Assembly: GCA_036287865.1 (NCBI GenBank)
Contig: CP126743.1
Coordinates: forward strand, 1,240,001 to 1,304,000
Source of the DNA: Fluviibacter phosphoraccumulans_A
GTDB lineage: Bacteria; Pseudomonadota; Gammaproteobacteria; Burkholderiales; Rhodocyclaceae
DNA length: 64,000 nt
Direction of reading: 5' to 3'
The notes under the pieces were generated by a model. That model made no database searches, was not told where the DNA came from, and saw nothing but the letters and a program-made list of their open reading frames with translations. The position numbers and the translations under genes are program-made. Shown here one piece after another: positions 36,908-46,615 of the stretch (its first letter is position 1; the number at the start of each line of letters is the position of its first letter).

Positions 36908-38085
36908 CAGGCCACACCCACCAGTGACTCCGCATAACGCCGCGCTTTTCGATCAACATCAAGCACCGAATCCAGATCTGTCAGCGGGCAATCAGAGATT
37001 GCGGCGAGGGTTTGACGAATGACATCCGGGATCGCCAGGAACGCGATTCTCTTGTCCAGAAAAGCCGCAACCGCAACCTCATTTGCCGCATTCAGTACTG
37101 CCGGGGCAGACCCACCCCGCTGCAGCGCCTCGAAGGCCAGCGATAAACAGGGGAAGGCCTCAAGGTCAGGCTCGGCAAAATCAAACTGACCACAGGCAAC
37201 CAGATCCAGGACGCTGACCCCGGATTGAATCCGTTCTGGCCAGGCCAATGCATGGGCAATCGGCGTCCGCATGTCGGGCTCACCCAGTTCTGCTATGACC
37301 GAGCCATCCACATACTGAACCAAAGAATGGATCGTACTCTGCGGATGAACCACCACTTTGATCTTGTCGGCGGGTAGTCCGAACAGAAAATGGGCCTCGA
37401 TGACTTCAAGACCTTTGTTCATGAGCGTCGCCGAGTCCACAGAGATTTTCGGACCCATCGACCATTTAGGATGGCTGACCGCCTGCTCCGGTGTGACTTC
37501 TGTCAGATGCTCCTTTTTATAGCCACGGAATGGACCACCCGATGCCGTGAGCACAATATGGTTCACCCCATGCGCTGCGGGATTTGCCGCGTAGCCTGGG
37601 GGCAGCGATTGGAATATTGCATTGTGCTCACTATCAATCGGCAAGAGCACGGCACCCGATCGGCGTACCGCCTCCATGAAAACCGGACCCGCCATAACAA
37701 GCGCTTCTTTATTAGCCAGCAGCACACGCTTGCCGGCTTCGGCTGCGGCAAGGGCCGATGGCAGCCCGGCAGCACCGACGATGGCTGCCATGACCGTATC
37801 AGTTTCCGGACTTTGTACGAGCTTGATCAGCGCTTCTGCACCCGTGTGAACCTGTACCGGAGCACCCTTTGATTTGAGACGCGCCTGCAATTGCTCAGCG
37901 GCGACCGGATCAACCACGACGACGACTGCCGGGTTGAATCGTTCTATCTGGGTTTCGAGCAAATCAATTTGTCGCAATGCTGCCAAGGCATAGACACGAT
38001 AGCGTTCAGGATGCCGTGCGATGACATCGAGGGTGCTCTGGCCGATAGAGCCCGTAGATCCAAGGACGACAACGCGCTGCTGCAT
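36907..38085 (-). CDS. dxr: 1-deoxy-D-xylulose 5-phosphate reductoisomerase
   Basis: A 392-residue NADPH enzyme making 2-C-methyl-erythritol 4-phosphate in the MEP isoprenoid pathway. The N-terminal Rossmann motif is VLGSTGSIGQSTLDV. The metal and substrate site includes LPIDSEHNAIFQ and the loop region TASGGPFRGY, with NKGLEVIEAHFLF after it. It supplies isoprenoids for UppS nearby. Intact. Confidence 0.96.
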   Translation of the reverse strand: MQQRVVVLGSTGSIGQSTLDVIARHPERYRVYALAALRQIDLLETQIERFNPAVVVVVDPVAAEQLQARLKSKGAPVQVHTGAEALIKLVQSPETDTVMAAIVGAAGLPSALAAAEAGKRVLLANKEALVMAGPVFMEAVRRSGAVLLPIDSEHNAIFQSLPPGYAANPAAHGVNHIVLTASGGPFRGYKKEHLTEVTPEQAVSHPKWSMGPKISVDSATLMNKGLEVIEAHFLFGLPADKIKVVVHPQSTIHSLVQYVDGSVIAELGEPDMRTPIAHALAWPERIQSGVSVLDLVACGQFDFAEPDLEAFPCLSLAFEALQRGGSAPAVLNAANEVAVAAFLDKRIAFLAIPDVIRQTLAAISDCPLTDLDSVLDVDRKARRYAESLVGVA

Positions 38086-38094
38086 GAGACTCTT

Positions 38095-38910
38095 TTAGTG
38101 CCCAACGGCAATGATGATCATCAGCAACGCGACCGGCAACACAGACAATTGACTGTCGATGCGATCGAGCACACCACCATGACCCGGCAACAGCTGAGAG
38201 CTATCCTTAATGCCGGCCTGACGTTTCATCAGGGACTCGAACAAATCACCCGTGACTGAAAGCACCAGTAACAGCAGCAGCACCGGCAAGGACAGTGCGG
38301 TAAAAATACCACCGATCTGATTTAGGGCAACAGCGTATATTAACATGCAGACCGCCGCGCCTGCAACACCCTCCCAGGTTTTACCCGGGCTAATCGCGGG
38401 GGCAAGTTTGCGCTTACCAAACTGTTTGCCAGAAAAGTACGCGCCAATGTCAGCGATCCAGGGCACGGCCATGGTGGTGAGCAACAACCAGGGTTCAGGC
38501 GGTACCGATTTCATGGATACCAGGGCGCACCAGGCGGGAACGAGCAACACGATACCCACCAAGAAATGGAGGACCGGCTTGCGCAGTTCCCAGCGCTTAA
38601 CCAACCACAAGGGCACAAGCAGCAACCAGAAAACGCTGGCGACAAGCAAGCTGATGCCTGTTAACCAGGCCATCCAGAATACCGGCGCAACCAAGGCAAT
38701 CGCGGCCAGTATATTGCCGAACAACAGGGCCAGCAGTATGCGTCCTACCGGTGAAGCATAGGGTGTGGGCGTCATACGCAACCATTCCCAGAAGCCCAGC
38801 CCGGAAAGCAATGAAGCAAACACGACCCAGGTCCAACCCGGCAATACAAACAATACGAGCAACACCAGTGCCAGAAGGACAGTGGCTATTTTAATACGCG
38901 TCATTAACAT
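38095..38910 (-). CDS. cdsA: Phosphatidate cytidylyltransferase
   Basis: A 271-residue integral membrane enzyme making CDP-diacylglycerol for phospholipid synthesis. It has about seven or eight membrane segments and the family signature SVTGDLFESLMKRQAGIKDSSQLLPGHGG near the C-terminus, with its metal-binding Asp residues. The start at 38910 overlaps the uppS stop; a second ATG at 38904 is equally likely. It follows uppS and precedes dxr. Intact. Confidence 0.93.
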   Translation of the reverse strand: MLMTRIKIATVLLALVLLVLFVLPGWTWVVFASLLSGLGFWEWLRMTPTPYASPVGRILLALLFGNILAAIALVAPVFWMAWLTGISLLVASVFWLLLVPLWLVKRWELRKPVLHFLVGIVLLVPAWCALVSMKSVPPEPWLLLTTMAVPWIADIGAYFSGKQFGKRKLAPAISPGKTWEGVAGAAVCMLIYAVALNQIGGIFTALSLPVLLLLLVLSVTGDLFESLMKRQAGIKDSSQLLPGHGGVLDRIDSQLSVLPVALLMIIIAVGH

Positions 38911-39740
38911 GATGAGCGACCTTCCTTAGCAGCAACGGTGCCGGGGCTCTGGATCGCAGCACGTTGTGCGGCTTCGATCTGATCACCCGTCTGCCCGAAA
39001 CGTCTCTGGCGTTTCTGGAATGAACGTATGGCAGTAACAAAAGCTTCTTCACCAAACTCAGGCCAAAGAATAGGCGTGAAGTAGAGCTCCGAGTAAGCCA
39101 ATTGCCAGAGAAGGAAATTGGAGATGCGCTCTTCCCCGCTCGTTCGTATAAAAAGATCAGGTTCAGGGACGCCGGCAAAACAGAGGTAAGGCTCAAGATC
39201 CTGCTCGACAAATTCCCCGGCCCGTTCTGGCTGCGCTAGCACTAGGCGGTTAATGGCCTGAGCAATATCCCAACGCCCACCATAGTTAGCGCATACATGG
39301 AGTGTCATACGGGTATTCGACGCCGTGATCGACTCCGCCTGCGCAATCATGGCCTGTAGCTCTGGGGCGAAGCGTGAGCGATCTCCCACGACACGCAAAT
39401 GGATCCCATGCTCATTCAGCTTGCCGACTTCCTGTTCCAGCGCACGCATGAACAACTGCATCAGCAAAGTAACCTCTTCAGGCGGTCGACGCCAGTTTTC
39501 AGAACTGAACGCAAAAAGGGTCAGATGCTCAACACCCATTTCCAGGCAACGACGGACCGTACTACGAACCGTTTCAACGCCCTGGCGATGCCCCGCAACA
39601 CGTGGCAGCAAACGTCGTTTAGCCCACCGTCCATTGCCATCCATAATAATGGCGATATGGCGCGGGCAGACGCCATCAAGGACAGAAGGCTCAGCCTGGG
39701 GCTGAGCCTGTCTTTTGAACCAGCTGGTGATGAGGCTCAC
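38904..39740 (-). CDS. uppS: Undecaprenyl diphosphate synthase
   Basis: A 278-residue cis-prenyltransferase building the C55 carrier lipid for peptidoglycan and O-antigen. The catalytic Asp34 lies in IAIIMDGNGRWAKRR. The C-terminal signature is PDLFIRTSGEERISNFLLWQ, with ELYFTPILWPEF after it. The C-terminal tail beyond about residue 250 is longer than in E. coli and looks unstructured. It overlaps cdsA and follows frr by 9 bp. Intact. Confidence 0.95.
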   Translation of the reverse strand: MSLITSWFKRQAQPQAEPSVLDGVCPRHIAIIMDGNGRWAKRRLLPRVAGHRQGVETVRSTVRRCLEMGVEHLTLFAFSSENWRRPPEEVTLLMQLFMRALEQEVGKLNEHGIHLRVVGDRSRFAPELQAMIAQAESITASNTRMTLHVCANYGGRWDIAQAINRLVLAQPERAGEFVEQDLEPYLCFAGVPEPDLFIRTSGEERISNFLLWQLAYSELYFTPILWPEFGEEAFVTAIRSFQKRQRRFGQTGDQIEAAQRAAIQSPGTVAAKEGRSSC

Positions 39741-39749
39741 TTGTAACCG

Positions 39750-40304
39750 TTAGATCTGAAGCAGTTCTTTTTCTTTGTCCGCCAGAAGCTTGTCGATATC
39801 CGCAACAAACTTATCCGTAAACTTCTGGATTTCGTCTTGTGAACGACGCTCTTCATCTTCCGAAATTTCTTTATTCTTCAGTTGGTTTTTAAGCGTGTTA
39901 TTGGCATCACGACGCAAATTACGCACGGAGACTTTCCCGTTCTCGCCTTCAGCCTTCACCAGTTTGATCAGCTCCTTACGACGCTCTTCGGTCAGGGCTG
40001 GCATCGGCACACGGATCGTTTCGCCCTGAGCCGCAGGATTAAGACCCAGATCCGAATCACGGATCGCTTTTTCAATCTTGCCAGCCATCGGCTTTTCGAA
40101 GGGTTGTACGCCGAGCGTACGTGAATCAACCAGCGTAACGTTTGCCACCTGATTTACCGGAACCATTGAGCCGTAGTACTCAACCATCACGTGATCAAGA
40201 ATACCCGTGTGGGCGCGACCAGTTCGGATCTTACCCAGATCGGTTTTTAGGCTCTCCAGCGACTTGAGCATGCGCTGTTCTGTATTTTTTTTGATTTCGC
40301 TCAT
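39750..40304 (-). CDS. frr: Ribosome recycling factor
   Basis: A 184-residue two-domain tRNA mimic that, with EF-G, splits post-termination ribosomes. It has the usual three-helix bundle segments (SLKTDLGKIRTGRAH, and RREELIKLVK-type ERRKELIKLVKAEGENGK) and the small beta domain between them. It lies 18 bp downstream of pyrH. Normal length; intact. Confidence 0.95.
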   Translation of the reverse strand: MSEIKKNTEQRMLKSLESLKTDLGKIRTGRAHTGILDHVMVEYYGSMVPVNQVANVTLVDSRTLGVQPFEKPMAGKIEKAIRDSDLGLNPAAQGETIRVPMPALTEERRKELIKLVKAEGENGKVSVRNLRRDANNTLKNQLKNKEISEDEERRSQDEIQKFTDKFVADIDKLLADKEKELLQI

Positions 40305-40322
40305 GTTACTTTTCCTTACGTA

Positions 40323-41039
40323 TCAGCAATAAACGAGCGTGCCTTCGGTTGCGCCCATGACGACGCGCTCCAGTGCACCAGTCTCGAAAATCGAAAAGAC
40401 ATTGATTGGCAACTTCTGGTCACGACACAATGCAAAGGCTGTTGCGTCCATGGCTTTCAAATCCTTCTGAATCGCTTCATCGAAGGATATAGTTTCGTAC
40501 TTCGTGGCCGTTGGATCTTTCTTTGGGTCTGCCGTGTAAATACCATCCACCTTGGTTGCTTTGAGCACGATTTCGGCGCCGATTTCTGCACCACGTAAAG
40601 CCGCTGCCGTATCGGTTGTGAAGAACGGGTTACCGGTACCCGCAGCAAAAATCACAATACGACCCTGCTCCAGATAGCGAATTGCTTTACCTCGAACATA
40701 CGGTTCAACGACTTGCTGGATATCGAGTGCAGACTGAACGCGTACCGGCAGGCCTGCAATGCGCATGGCATCCTGTAACGCAAGGCTATTCATCACGGTG
40801 GCCAGCATGCCCATGTAATCGGCTTGCGCACGATCCATGCCCGAGGCAGATGCCGCAACCCCGCGGAAAATATTGCCACCGCCGATAACGACACCCATCT
40901 GGACACCCAGATCAGCGACTTTTTTAATTTCTGCGACGATCCCGTTGATTGTCTGACGATTGATGCCATACGCATCATCGCCCATCAATGCTTCTCCGGA
41001 CAGCTTGAGCAATATACGTTTGTATTTGGGCGTTGCCAT
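40323..41039 (-). CDS. pyrH: UMP kinase
   Basis: A 238-residue amino-acid-kinase-fold enzyme phosphorylating UMP to UDP. Motifs are KRILLKLSGEALMGD at the N-terminus, VIGGGNIFRG for phosphate binding, and GTGNPFFTTDTAAALR. It lies 80 bp downstream of tsf, with a hairpin in the gap, in the conserved rpsB-tsf-pyrH-frr order. Intact. Confidence 0.96.
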   Translation of the reverse strand: MATPKYKRILLKLSGEALMGDDAYGINRQTINGIVAEIKKVADLGVQMGVVIGGGNIFRGVAASASGMDRAQADYMGMLATVMNSLALQDAMRIAGLPVRVQSALDIQQVVEPYVRGKAIRYLEQGRIVIFAAGTGNPFFTTDTAAALRGAEIGAEIVLKATKVDGIYTADPKKDPTATKYETISFDEAIQKDLKAMDATAFALCRDQKLPINVFSIFETGALERVVMGATEGTLVYC

Positions 41040-41083
41040 AATTTAACCTTTCAATACAGAGATGCGTGCTTCAAGAATCCGGC

Positions 41084-41107
41084 GGGTCACACACCTCGGC
41101 GTGACCC
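41084..41107. other. Hairpin in the tsf-pyrH spacer
   Basis: The perfect arms GGGTCAC and GTGACCC enclose ten bases. There is no clear U-run on the minus strand, so it more likely tunes processing or read-through than fully terminates. Confidence 0.5.
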
Positions 41108-41119
41108 TACAGACACAAA

Positions 41120-42019
41120 TTACTTCTTGGCGGAAGCAGCAGCCTGCTGGGCAGCCACTTCAGCAGCAAAGTCATCAACTTTCCTCTCGATGCCTTCACC
41201 CACCAGGTACAGCGTAAAGCCATTGATGCTTGCGTTCTTCTGCTTAAGCAGTTGCTCGATCGTTTGCTTACCGTCTTCAGCCTTCACGAAAACCTGACCC
41301 ATCAGCGTCACTTCTTTCAGGAACTTCTGAACGGTGCCTTCAACCATCTTGGCGACGATATCAGCTGGCTTGCCGGATTCTGTGGCCTTTTCAGTCGCAA
41401 TACGGCGCTCGGTTTCGATCAGCGAGGCATCAATACCCGATGCATCCAGCGATTTAGGTTTGTTGGCAGCAATGTGCATGGCCAGATCCTTAGCCAGCGC
41501 TTCATCACCACCGACTAGATCAACCAGTACACCGATCTTGCTACCACCGTGAATGTACGAAGCAACTTTGCCGGCACCTTCGATACGCACAAAGCGGCGA
41601 ATCGACATGTTTTCACCAATTTTGCCAACCAGAGCGGCGCGTACAGCTTCAACCGTCGAACCATCCATTGGCAAAGCCGACAACGCAGCAACATCAGCCG
41701 GATTCTGCGTGGCAACCAGTTCGGCAACCTTGCTTGTAAATGCCAGGAAATCATCATTCTTGGCAACGAAGTCGGTTTCGCAGTTCACTTCAACCATCGA
41801 GGCAAGCTTGCCATCAGCGGCAATGTAGATGCCCACAATACCTTCGGCAGCGATACGGGCTGCAGCCTTCGAAGCCTTGCTACCCAGCTTAACGCGCAGA
41901 ATTTCTTCGGCTTTATCCATGTCACCTTGCGCTTCGGTCAGTGCCTTTTTGCACCCCATCATTGGCGCATCGGTCTTTTCGCGAAGTTCTTTAACCATTC
42001 CTGCGGTAATTTCAGCCAT
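41120..42019 (-). CDS. tsf: Elongation factor Ts
   Basis: A 299-residue guanine nucleotide exchange factor for EF-Tu. The N-terminal UBA-like module has VKELREKTDAPMMGCKKAL. The core contains the TDFV motif (VNCETDFVAKND) that contacts EF-Tu. Two core subdomains and a coiled segment follow. It lies downstream of rpsB behind an attenuator-like hairpin. Intact. Confidence 0.96.
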   Translation of the reverse strand: MAEITAGMVKELREKTDAPMMGCKKALTEAQGDMDKAEEILRVKLGSKASKAAARIAAEGIVGIYIAADGKLASMVEVNCETDFVAKNDDFLAFTSKVAELVATQNPADVAALSALPMDGSTVEAVRAALVGKIGENMSIRRFVRIEGAGKVASYIHGGSKIGVLVDLVGGDEALAKDLAMHIAANKPKSLDASGIDASLIETERRIATEKATESGKPADIVAKMVEGTVQKFLKEVTLMGQVFVKAEDGKQTIEQLLKQKNASINGFTLYLVGEGIERKVDDFAAEVAAQQAAASAKK

Positions 42020-42094
42020 GCTTATCTCCTAATTCATCTCTGATTCACGCTGTCTGCCCCGGACTCTCGGAGGCAAAGAGCTTGCTTATTGCAA

Positions 42095-42118
42095 ATCGGC
42101 CGCCCGAAGGCGGCCGAT
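42095..42118 (-). terminator. Attenuator-like hairpin between rpsB and tsf
   Basis: The ten-pair arms ATCGGCCGCC and GGCGGCCGAT close a four-base loop that reads TTCG on the minus strand, a very stable C(UUCG)G tetraloop. Only a short TTTGC follows, so read-through into tsf is expected. A partial terminator at this point is known in other proteobacteria. Confidence 0.6.
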
Positions 42119-42162
42119 CATGCCGGATAAACCCGAAAGAATCAGGCGTCCGGCGTGACGGG

Positions 42163-42915
42163 TTATTCGCCCGCGACTTCTTCTTCGACCTCAACGAATT
42201 CGTCGTCGCCACCAGCGGCGTCAACGATTTCCTGGATCGACTGGCTACGGCCTTCCAGCACGGCATCAGCGATACCGCGGGCATACAGACGAATCGCACG
42301 TGACGAGTCATCGTTACCTGGAATGATGTAATCAACGCCTTCTGGGCTGTGGTTGGTATCAACCACGCCGATGACTGGAATACCCAGCTTCTTGGCTTCA
42401 GTCACGGCAATCTTGTGATAGCCGACGTCGATGATGAAAATAGCATCTGGCAGGGTTGCCATGTTCTTGATGCCGCCAATGGATTTCTGCAGCTTTTCCA
42501 GCTCGCGCTTGAAACCCAGCGCTTCTTTTTTGGTCAGCTTCTCGCATGAACCATCTTCAACAGACTGTTCCATGTCTTTCAGACGCTTGATCGATTGCTT
42601 CAGCGTCTTGTAGTTGGTGAGCATGCCGCCCAACCAGCGCTGGTCGACCCAAGGCATACCTGCACGTGCGGCTTCTTCAGCAACGATTTCACGTGCCTGA
42701 CGCTTGGTGCTTACAAACAGAACCGTACCCTTGTTCGCCGACAGCTTCTTAACGAAAGCAATCGCTTCGTTGTACTTGGCAACGATTTTTTCAAGGTTAA
42801 CGATGTGAATCTTGTTACGAGCCCCAAAAATATAGGGGGCCATACGGGGGTTCCAGAAGCGGGTTTGGTGTCCGAAGTGGACGCCAGCTTCCAGCATTTG
42901 ACGCATTGTCGACAT
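42163..42915 (-). CDS. rpsB: 30S ribosomal protein S2
   Basis: A 250-residue small-subunit protein. It begins MSTMRQMLEAGVHFGHQTRFWNP, with the family motifs VLFVSTKRQAREIV, MPWVDQRWLGGMLTN and the nucleotide-fold segment GVVDTNHSPEGVDY. The C-terminus is an acidic tail (DEFVEVEEEVAGE). It is first gene of the long minus-strand cluster, with a promoter and leader in the 291 bp region before map. Intact. Confidence 0.97.
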   Translation of the reverse strand: MSTMRQMLEAGVHFGHQTRFWNPRMAPYIFGARNKIHIVNLEKIVAKYNEAIAFVKKLSANKGTVLFVSTKRQAREIVAEEAARAGMPWVDQRWLGGMLTNYKTLKQSIKRLKDMEQSVEDGSCEKLTKKEALGFKRELEKLQKSIGGIKNMATLPDAIFIIDVGYHKIAVTEAKKLGIPVIGVVDTNHSPEGVDYIIPGNDDSSRAIRLYARGIADAVLEGRSQSIQEIVDAAGGDDEFVEVEEEVAGE

Positions 42916-43070
42916 AACGACTCCTTGCAGGGTTAAACCGCCACAACACCGACTGCGATTTTTCCGGAGAAAAACACCCTGAATTCGGCATTGTGTGTGA
43001 ATTTGCCCCGAAATGGATGCTCCGGGACGATTTCAGCCTAGCGGCCGGTTTTCATTAAGAAAACTTGCAG

Positions 43071-43100
43071 ATTGTATCAGCAAACAACGCACTGCAGCAA
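43071..43100 (-). promoter_or_regulatory. Candidate rpsB promoter
   Basis: On the minus strand TTGCTG (43100-43095) and TACAAT (43076-43071) are spaced by 18 bp, leaving a leader of about 150 nt before rpsB. A long leader would fit autoregulation by S2, but no specific S2-binding fold was identified. The rest of the 291 bp gap to map holds nothing else recognised. Confidence 0.5.
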
Positions 43101-43206
43101 ACTCGAAACACCTTTTGGCTGGCTGTAGCGGAGCGACTCAGTTATGCTTCGTGTTCGGTTATGAAAACCCTTCCCGCCCGGCTTTTTTACGAATAAAAAT
43201 CTAAAA

Positions 43207-44001
43207 ATGAGCGTTACGATCAAAACCACCGAACAAATCGCCGCAATGCGCATTGCGTGCAAGCTCGCATCTGAAATGCTTGATTATATTGCACCTTTTG
43301 TTAAACCTGGCGTTACAACGGGTGAACTCGACAAACTCTGTCACGATTACATGGTGAACATCCAGGGCACGATTCCTGCCCCGCTGAATTACCAGCCACC
43401 CGGCTATACACCCTACCCCAAGTCTATTTGCACGTCGGTTAATCATCAGGTCTGCCATGGCATTCCCGGTGACAAACAGCTAAAAAAGGGTGATGTGGTC
43501 AATCTGGATATCACGGTCATTAAAGACGGCTGGTATGGCGATACAAGTCGTATGTATAGCGTTGGCGAAGTCTCTACCCTTGCCCAGCGCTTAAGCGATG
43601 TGACTTACGAGTGTCTCTGGAAAGGGATTGACGTTGTGCGCCCTGGTGCTACCCTCGGCGATATTGGTCATGCCATTCAGACGCATGCCCAGAAGAACGG
43701 CTATTCGGTGGTACGTGAATTCTGTGGGCACGGCATCGGCCAGCACTTCCACGAAGATCCGCAGGTGCTTCACTATGGAAAACCCGGCACTGGTCTGAAA
43801 CTCCAGAAAGGCATGATTTTCACAATCGAGCCGATGATCAATGCGGGCAAAGCGGATATCAAGGAATTGGCTGACGGCTGGACGATTGTGACCAAGGATC
43901 ATTCTCTATCTGCACAATGGGAACACACCATTGTGGTGACTGCCGATGGTGTTGAAGTGCTGACGCTTTCGGACGGCACCCCGCCCCGTCCGAACTTTTA
44001 A
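43207..44001 (+). CDS. map: Methionine aminopeptidase type I
   Basis: A 264-residue pita-bread enzyme removing N-terminal Met. Metal ligands are visible in DITVIKDGWYGDTSRMY (two Asp), GHGIGQHFHEDP (His), FTIEPMINAG (Glu) and QWEHTIVV (Glu). The substrate His is in CHGIPGD. It is divergent from rpsB, as in many proteobacteria, and is followed 12 bp later by glnD. Intact. Confidence 0.96.
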   Translation: MSVTIKTTEQIAAMRIACKLASEMLDYIAPFVKPGVTTGELDKLCHDYMVNIQGTIPAPLNYQPPGYTPYPKSICTSVNHQVCHGIPGDKQLKKGDVVNLDITVIKDGWYGDTSRMYSVGEVSTLAQRLSDVTYECLWKGIDVVRPGATLGDIGHAIQTHAQKNGYSVVREFCGHGIGQHFHEDPQVLHYGKPGTGLKLQKGMIFTIEPMINAGKADIKELADGWTIVTKDHSLSAQWEHTIVVTADGVEVLTLSDGTPPRPNF

Positions 44002-44013
44002 TCTGGTTTCATC

Positions 44014-46602
44014 ATGACAGCGGGCACTCAGCATCTGTTGACCGAGATTCGCGAAACGCTTCAACAGGGTCAGAAAGACCTGGCAGCCAAGTATCTGGCC
44101 CAGCCAGACCACAAAGCCTATCTTTCAGGTCGATCACAGCTGGTCGATCAAATGCTGACGCGACTATGGGAAGCCGCACACCTTCCTAAATCAGCAGCCC
44201 TGATTGCCGTAGGTGGCTATGGTCGCGGAGAGCTCTATCCCTATTCGGATATCGATGTACTTATTGCACTCGAAAATCCACCGACACCGGAAATCGAAAC
44301 TGCATTAGAGCGACTGATCAGCCAGTTCTGGGATATCGGGCTGGCGATTGGCCATAGTGTGCGTACGATTGACGAATGTATCGCTGCAGCGGCGGCTGAC
44401 ATCACAGTGCAAACCGCACTCTATGAATCCCGCCTGATTTGTGGGCCAGCGAAGCTGCAAAAAATTCTGCGTCAACGTATTACAGACAGCATGGTGGCAG
44501 ACCAGTTCATTGCAGCGAAACTGGCCGAACAGGAAGAGAGGCACTTACGGTTTGCATTCAGTGCGTTCAGCCTGGAACCAAACTGCAAGGAAAGTCCCGG
44601 TGGGTTACGCGACATCCATAGCCTTAACTGGATTGCACAGACCGCAGGGTTTGGCACACACACTGATGCCTGGCAAGCACTGCAAAAACAGGCACTGATG
44701 CAAGGCGATGAACGTGTCGCGCTTGAGCGTGCGGCAGGATTTCTGACTGATCTCCGGATTCGATTGCATTTGCTGACCGGTCGCGCTGAAGATCGGTTGC
44801 TTTTTGACGTTCAGGGACAAATCGCCCAGCAATTCGGCTTTATGGATATTGCGAACCGACGCGCCAGCGAACAGTTCATGCAACGCTATTACCGAATTGC
44901 CAAACGCGTCACCCAGATCAACACTATTGTTCTGAAATCCATCAGCGAACGGCTCGCCCCGGCCAGCAAACAAAAGATTAAACGTCTGAACGATCGTTTC
45001 CAGAAGGTCGGGCATAAACTGGATATCGTTGATCCACAAATTTACCAGAGCAACCCGTCTGCCATTCTTGAAACCTTCCTGCTCATGGAAAAACAAGGTG
45101 GTGTTCAGGAGATGACCGCACGAACATTGCGCGCCCTCTATGCCGGGCGCCGGATGATTAACCGGGAATTCAGACAGCAATCTGAAAATAAACAACTTTT
45201 TATCCAGATCCTGCGCCAGAAAAATGGTGTGCTGCACGCGCTGCGTCTGATGAACCAGTTCGACATTCTTGGTAGATATATTCCTGCTTTCGGCCAGATT
45301 GTCGGTCAGATGCAGCACGACCTCTTTCACGTCTTTACAGTTGACCAGCATATTCTTCAAGTCGTCCGAAACATCCGCCGTTTTGTTCGCGAAGACTTTG
45401 CGCATGAAAACCCTTTTTGCCATCGCCTGATGAACGAATTCGAGCGCCCCTGGCTGCTCGTTCTGGCCGCACTGTTTCATGACATCGCGAAAGGTCGCGG
45501 CGGTGACCACTCAGAACTGGGCATGGCTGATGCTGAAGTATTTTGCCAGTCTCATGGTCTGAGCAAAAAGGATACCGAACTCATCGTCTGGCTCGTTAAA
45601 GAACACCTGACCATGTCAGCCGTTGCCCAGAAGGAAGATATTTCTGACCCTTCAACCGTTGCCGCCTTCGCCAAACGGGTAGGCGATGCGCGCCATCTCA
45701 CTGCACTGTATCTCTTAACCGTAGCCGATATTCGCGGCACTAGCCCCAAGGTCTGGAACTCATGGAAGGCGCGCCTGCTGGAAGCGCTTTATCGCAGCGC
45801 ACTGAGTCGCCTTGAGATGCTTCAAGGTGGCGATCCGGATCAACTGGGCGACATGGTTGTACAACGCAAGCGTGATGCACTCACCCATCTGCGCTACTTT
45901 GCTCTGGGCGATTCAGTGCAAGCGCAATTCTGGAAGCAGCTTGATGACGTTTATTTCCTCCGGCATACGGACGAAGAAATCGCCTGGCATACACGCTGTC
46001 TCTACTATCGAACACACGAGAACAAGCCCGTAGTCAGGGCAAGACCGAATCCAGATAGCGAAGGCATTCAGGTACTGGTTTACGCTCCGGATCAGCCCGA
46101 CCTTTTTGTGCGTCTTTCGGGCTACTTCAGTTCGATCGGCTATTCGATTATGGATGCCAAAATTCATACCACCAAGCATGGTTATGCACTCGATAGTTTC
46201 AATCTACTTGACGCATCGAATCACGGCATAGATCGTGAAGCCTGCGCAATTATCGAACATGATCTGATTGAAGTGCTTCTTGGCAAGATTCAACCAAGAA
46301 CGCCGGGCATGGGCAGAATTTCCCGTCAGGTGCGTTCATTCCCAATCGCACCGGATGTGATGCTGGAACCCGATGAAAGTGGCCAGCAGTACGTTTTATC
46401 TATTCGTACCGCCGACCGCACCGGGTTACTCCATGCCATCGCCGAAACACTTACCCGATATGGTGTCGCGTTGCACACGGCACGCATTTCGACACTCGGC
46501 GAGCGTGCCGAAGATACCTTTTTGATTTCTGGCCACGCACTTTCCCAAAGCCGTGACCGGCTGTTACTTGAAAACGACCTTTTAGAGCAGTTGCAGATCT
46601 GA
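44014..46602 (+). CDS. glnD: PII uridylyltransferase/uridylyl-removing enzyme
   Basis: An 862-residue bifunctional nitrogen sensor that uridylylates PII proteins at low glutamine and removes UMP at high glutamine. The nucleotidyltransferase motif GGYGRGELYPYSDIDVLI is near residue 70. The HD domain includes LAALFHDIAKGRGGDHSE near residue 490. Two C-terminal ACT domains start at about residues 690 (VLVYAPDQPDLFVRLSG) and 790 (SIRTADRTGLLHAIAETL). It follows map by 12 bp and ends in TGA. Intact and of normal length. Confidence 0.95.
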   Translation: MTAGTQHLLTEIRETLQQGQKDLAAKYLAQPDHKAYLSGRSQLVDQMLTRLWEAAHLPKSAALIAVGGYGRGELYPYSDIDVLIALENPPTPEIETALERLISQFWDIGLAIGHSVRTIDECIAAAAADITVQTALYESRLICGPAKLQKILRQRITDSMVADQFIAAKLAEQEERHLRFAFSAFSLEPNCKESPGGLRDIHSLNWIAQTAGFGTHTDAWQALQKQALMQGDERVALERAAGFLTDLRIRLHLLTGRAEDRLLFDVQGQIAQQFGFMDIANRRASEQFMQRYYRIAKRVTQINTIVLKSISERLAPASKQKIKRLNDRFQKVGHKLDIVDPQIYQSNPSAILETFLLMEKQGGVQEMTARTLRALYAGRRMINREFRQQSENKQLFIQILRQKNGVLHALRLMNQFDILGRYIPAFGQIVGQMQHDLFHVFTVDQHILQVVRNIRRFVREDFAHENPFCHRLMNEFERPWLLVLAALFHDIAKGRGGDHSELGMADAEVFCQSHGLSKKDTELIVWLVKEHLTMSAVAQKEDISDPSTVAAFAKRVGDARHLTALYLLTVADIRGTSPKVWNSWKARLLEALYRSALSRLEMLQGGDPDQLGDMVVQRKRDALTHLRYFALGDSVQAQFWKQLDDVYFLRHTDEEIAWHTRCLYYRTHENKPVVRARPNPDSEGIQVLVYAPDQPDLFVRLSGYFSSIGYSIMDAKIHTTKHGYALDSFNLLDASNHGIDREACAIIEHDLIEVLLGKIQPRTPGMGRISRQVRSFPIAPDVMLEPDESGQQYVLSIRTADRTGLLHAIAETLTRYGVALHTARISTLGERAEDTFLISGHALSQSRDRLLLENDLLEQLQI

Positions 46603-46615
46603 AACCTGCTTTGCC

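Noticed and set aside
44605..45510. Minus-strand 301-codon open frame
   Set aside because: Antisense to glnD, which is intact and well conserved; no recognisable motifs.
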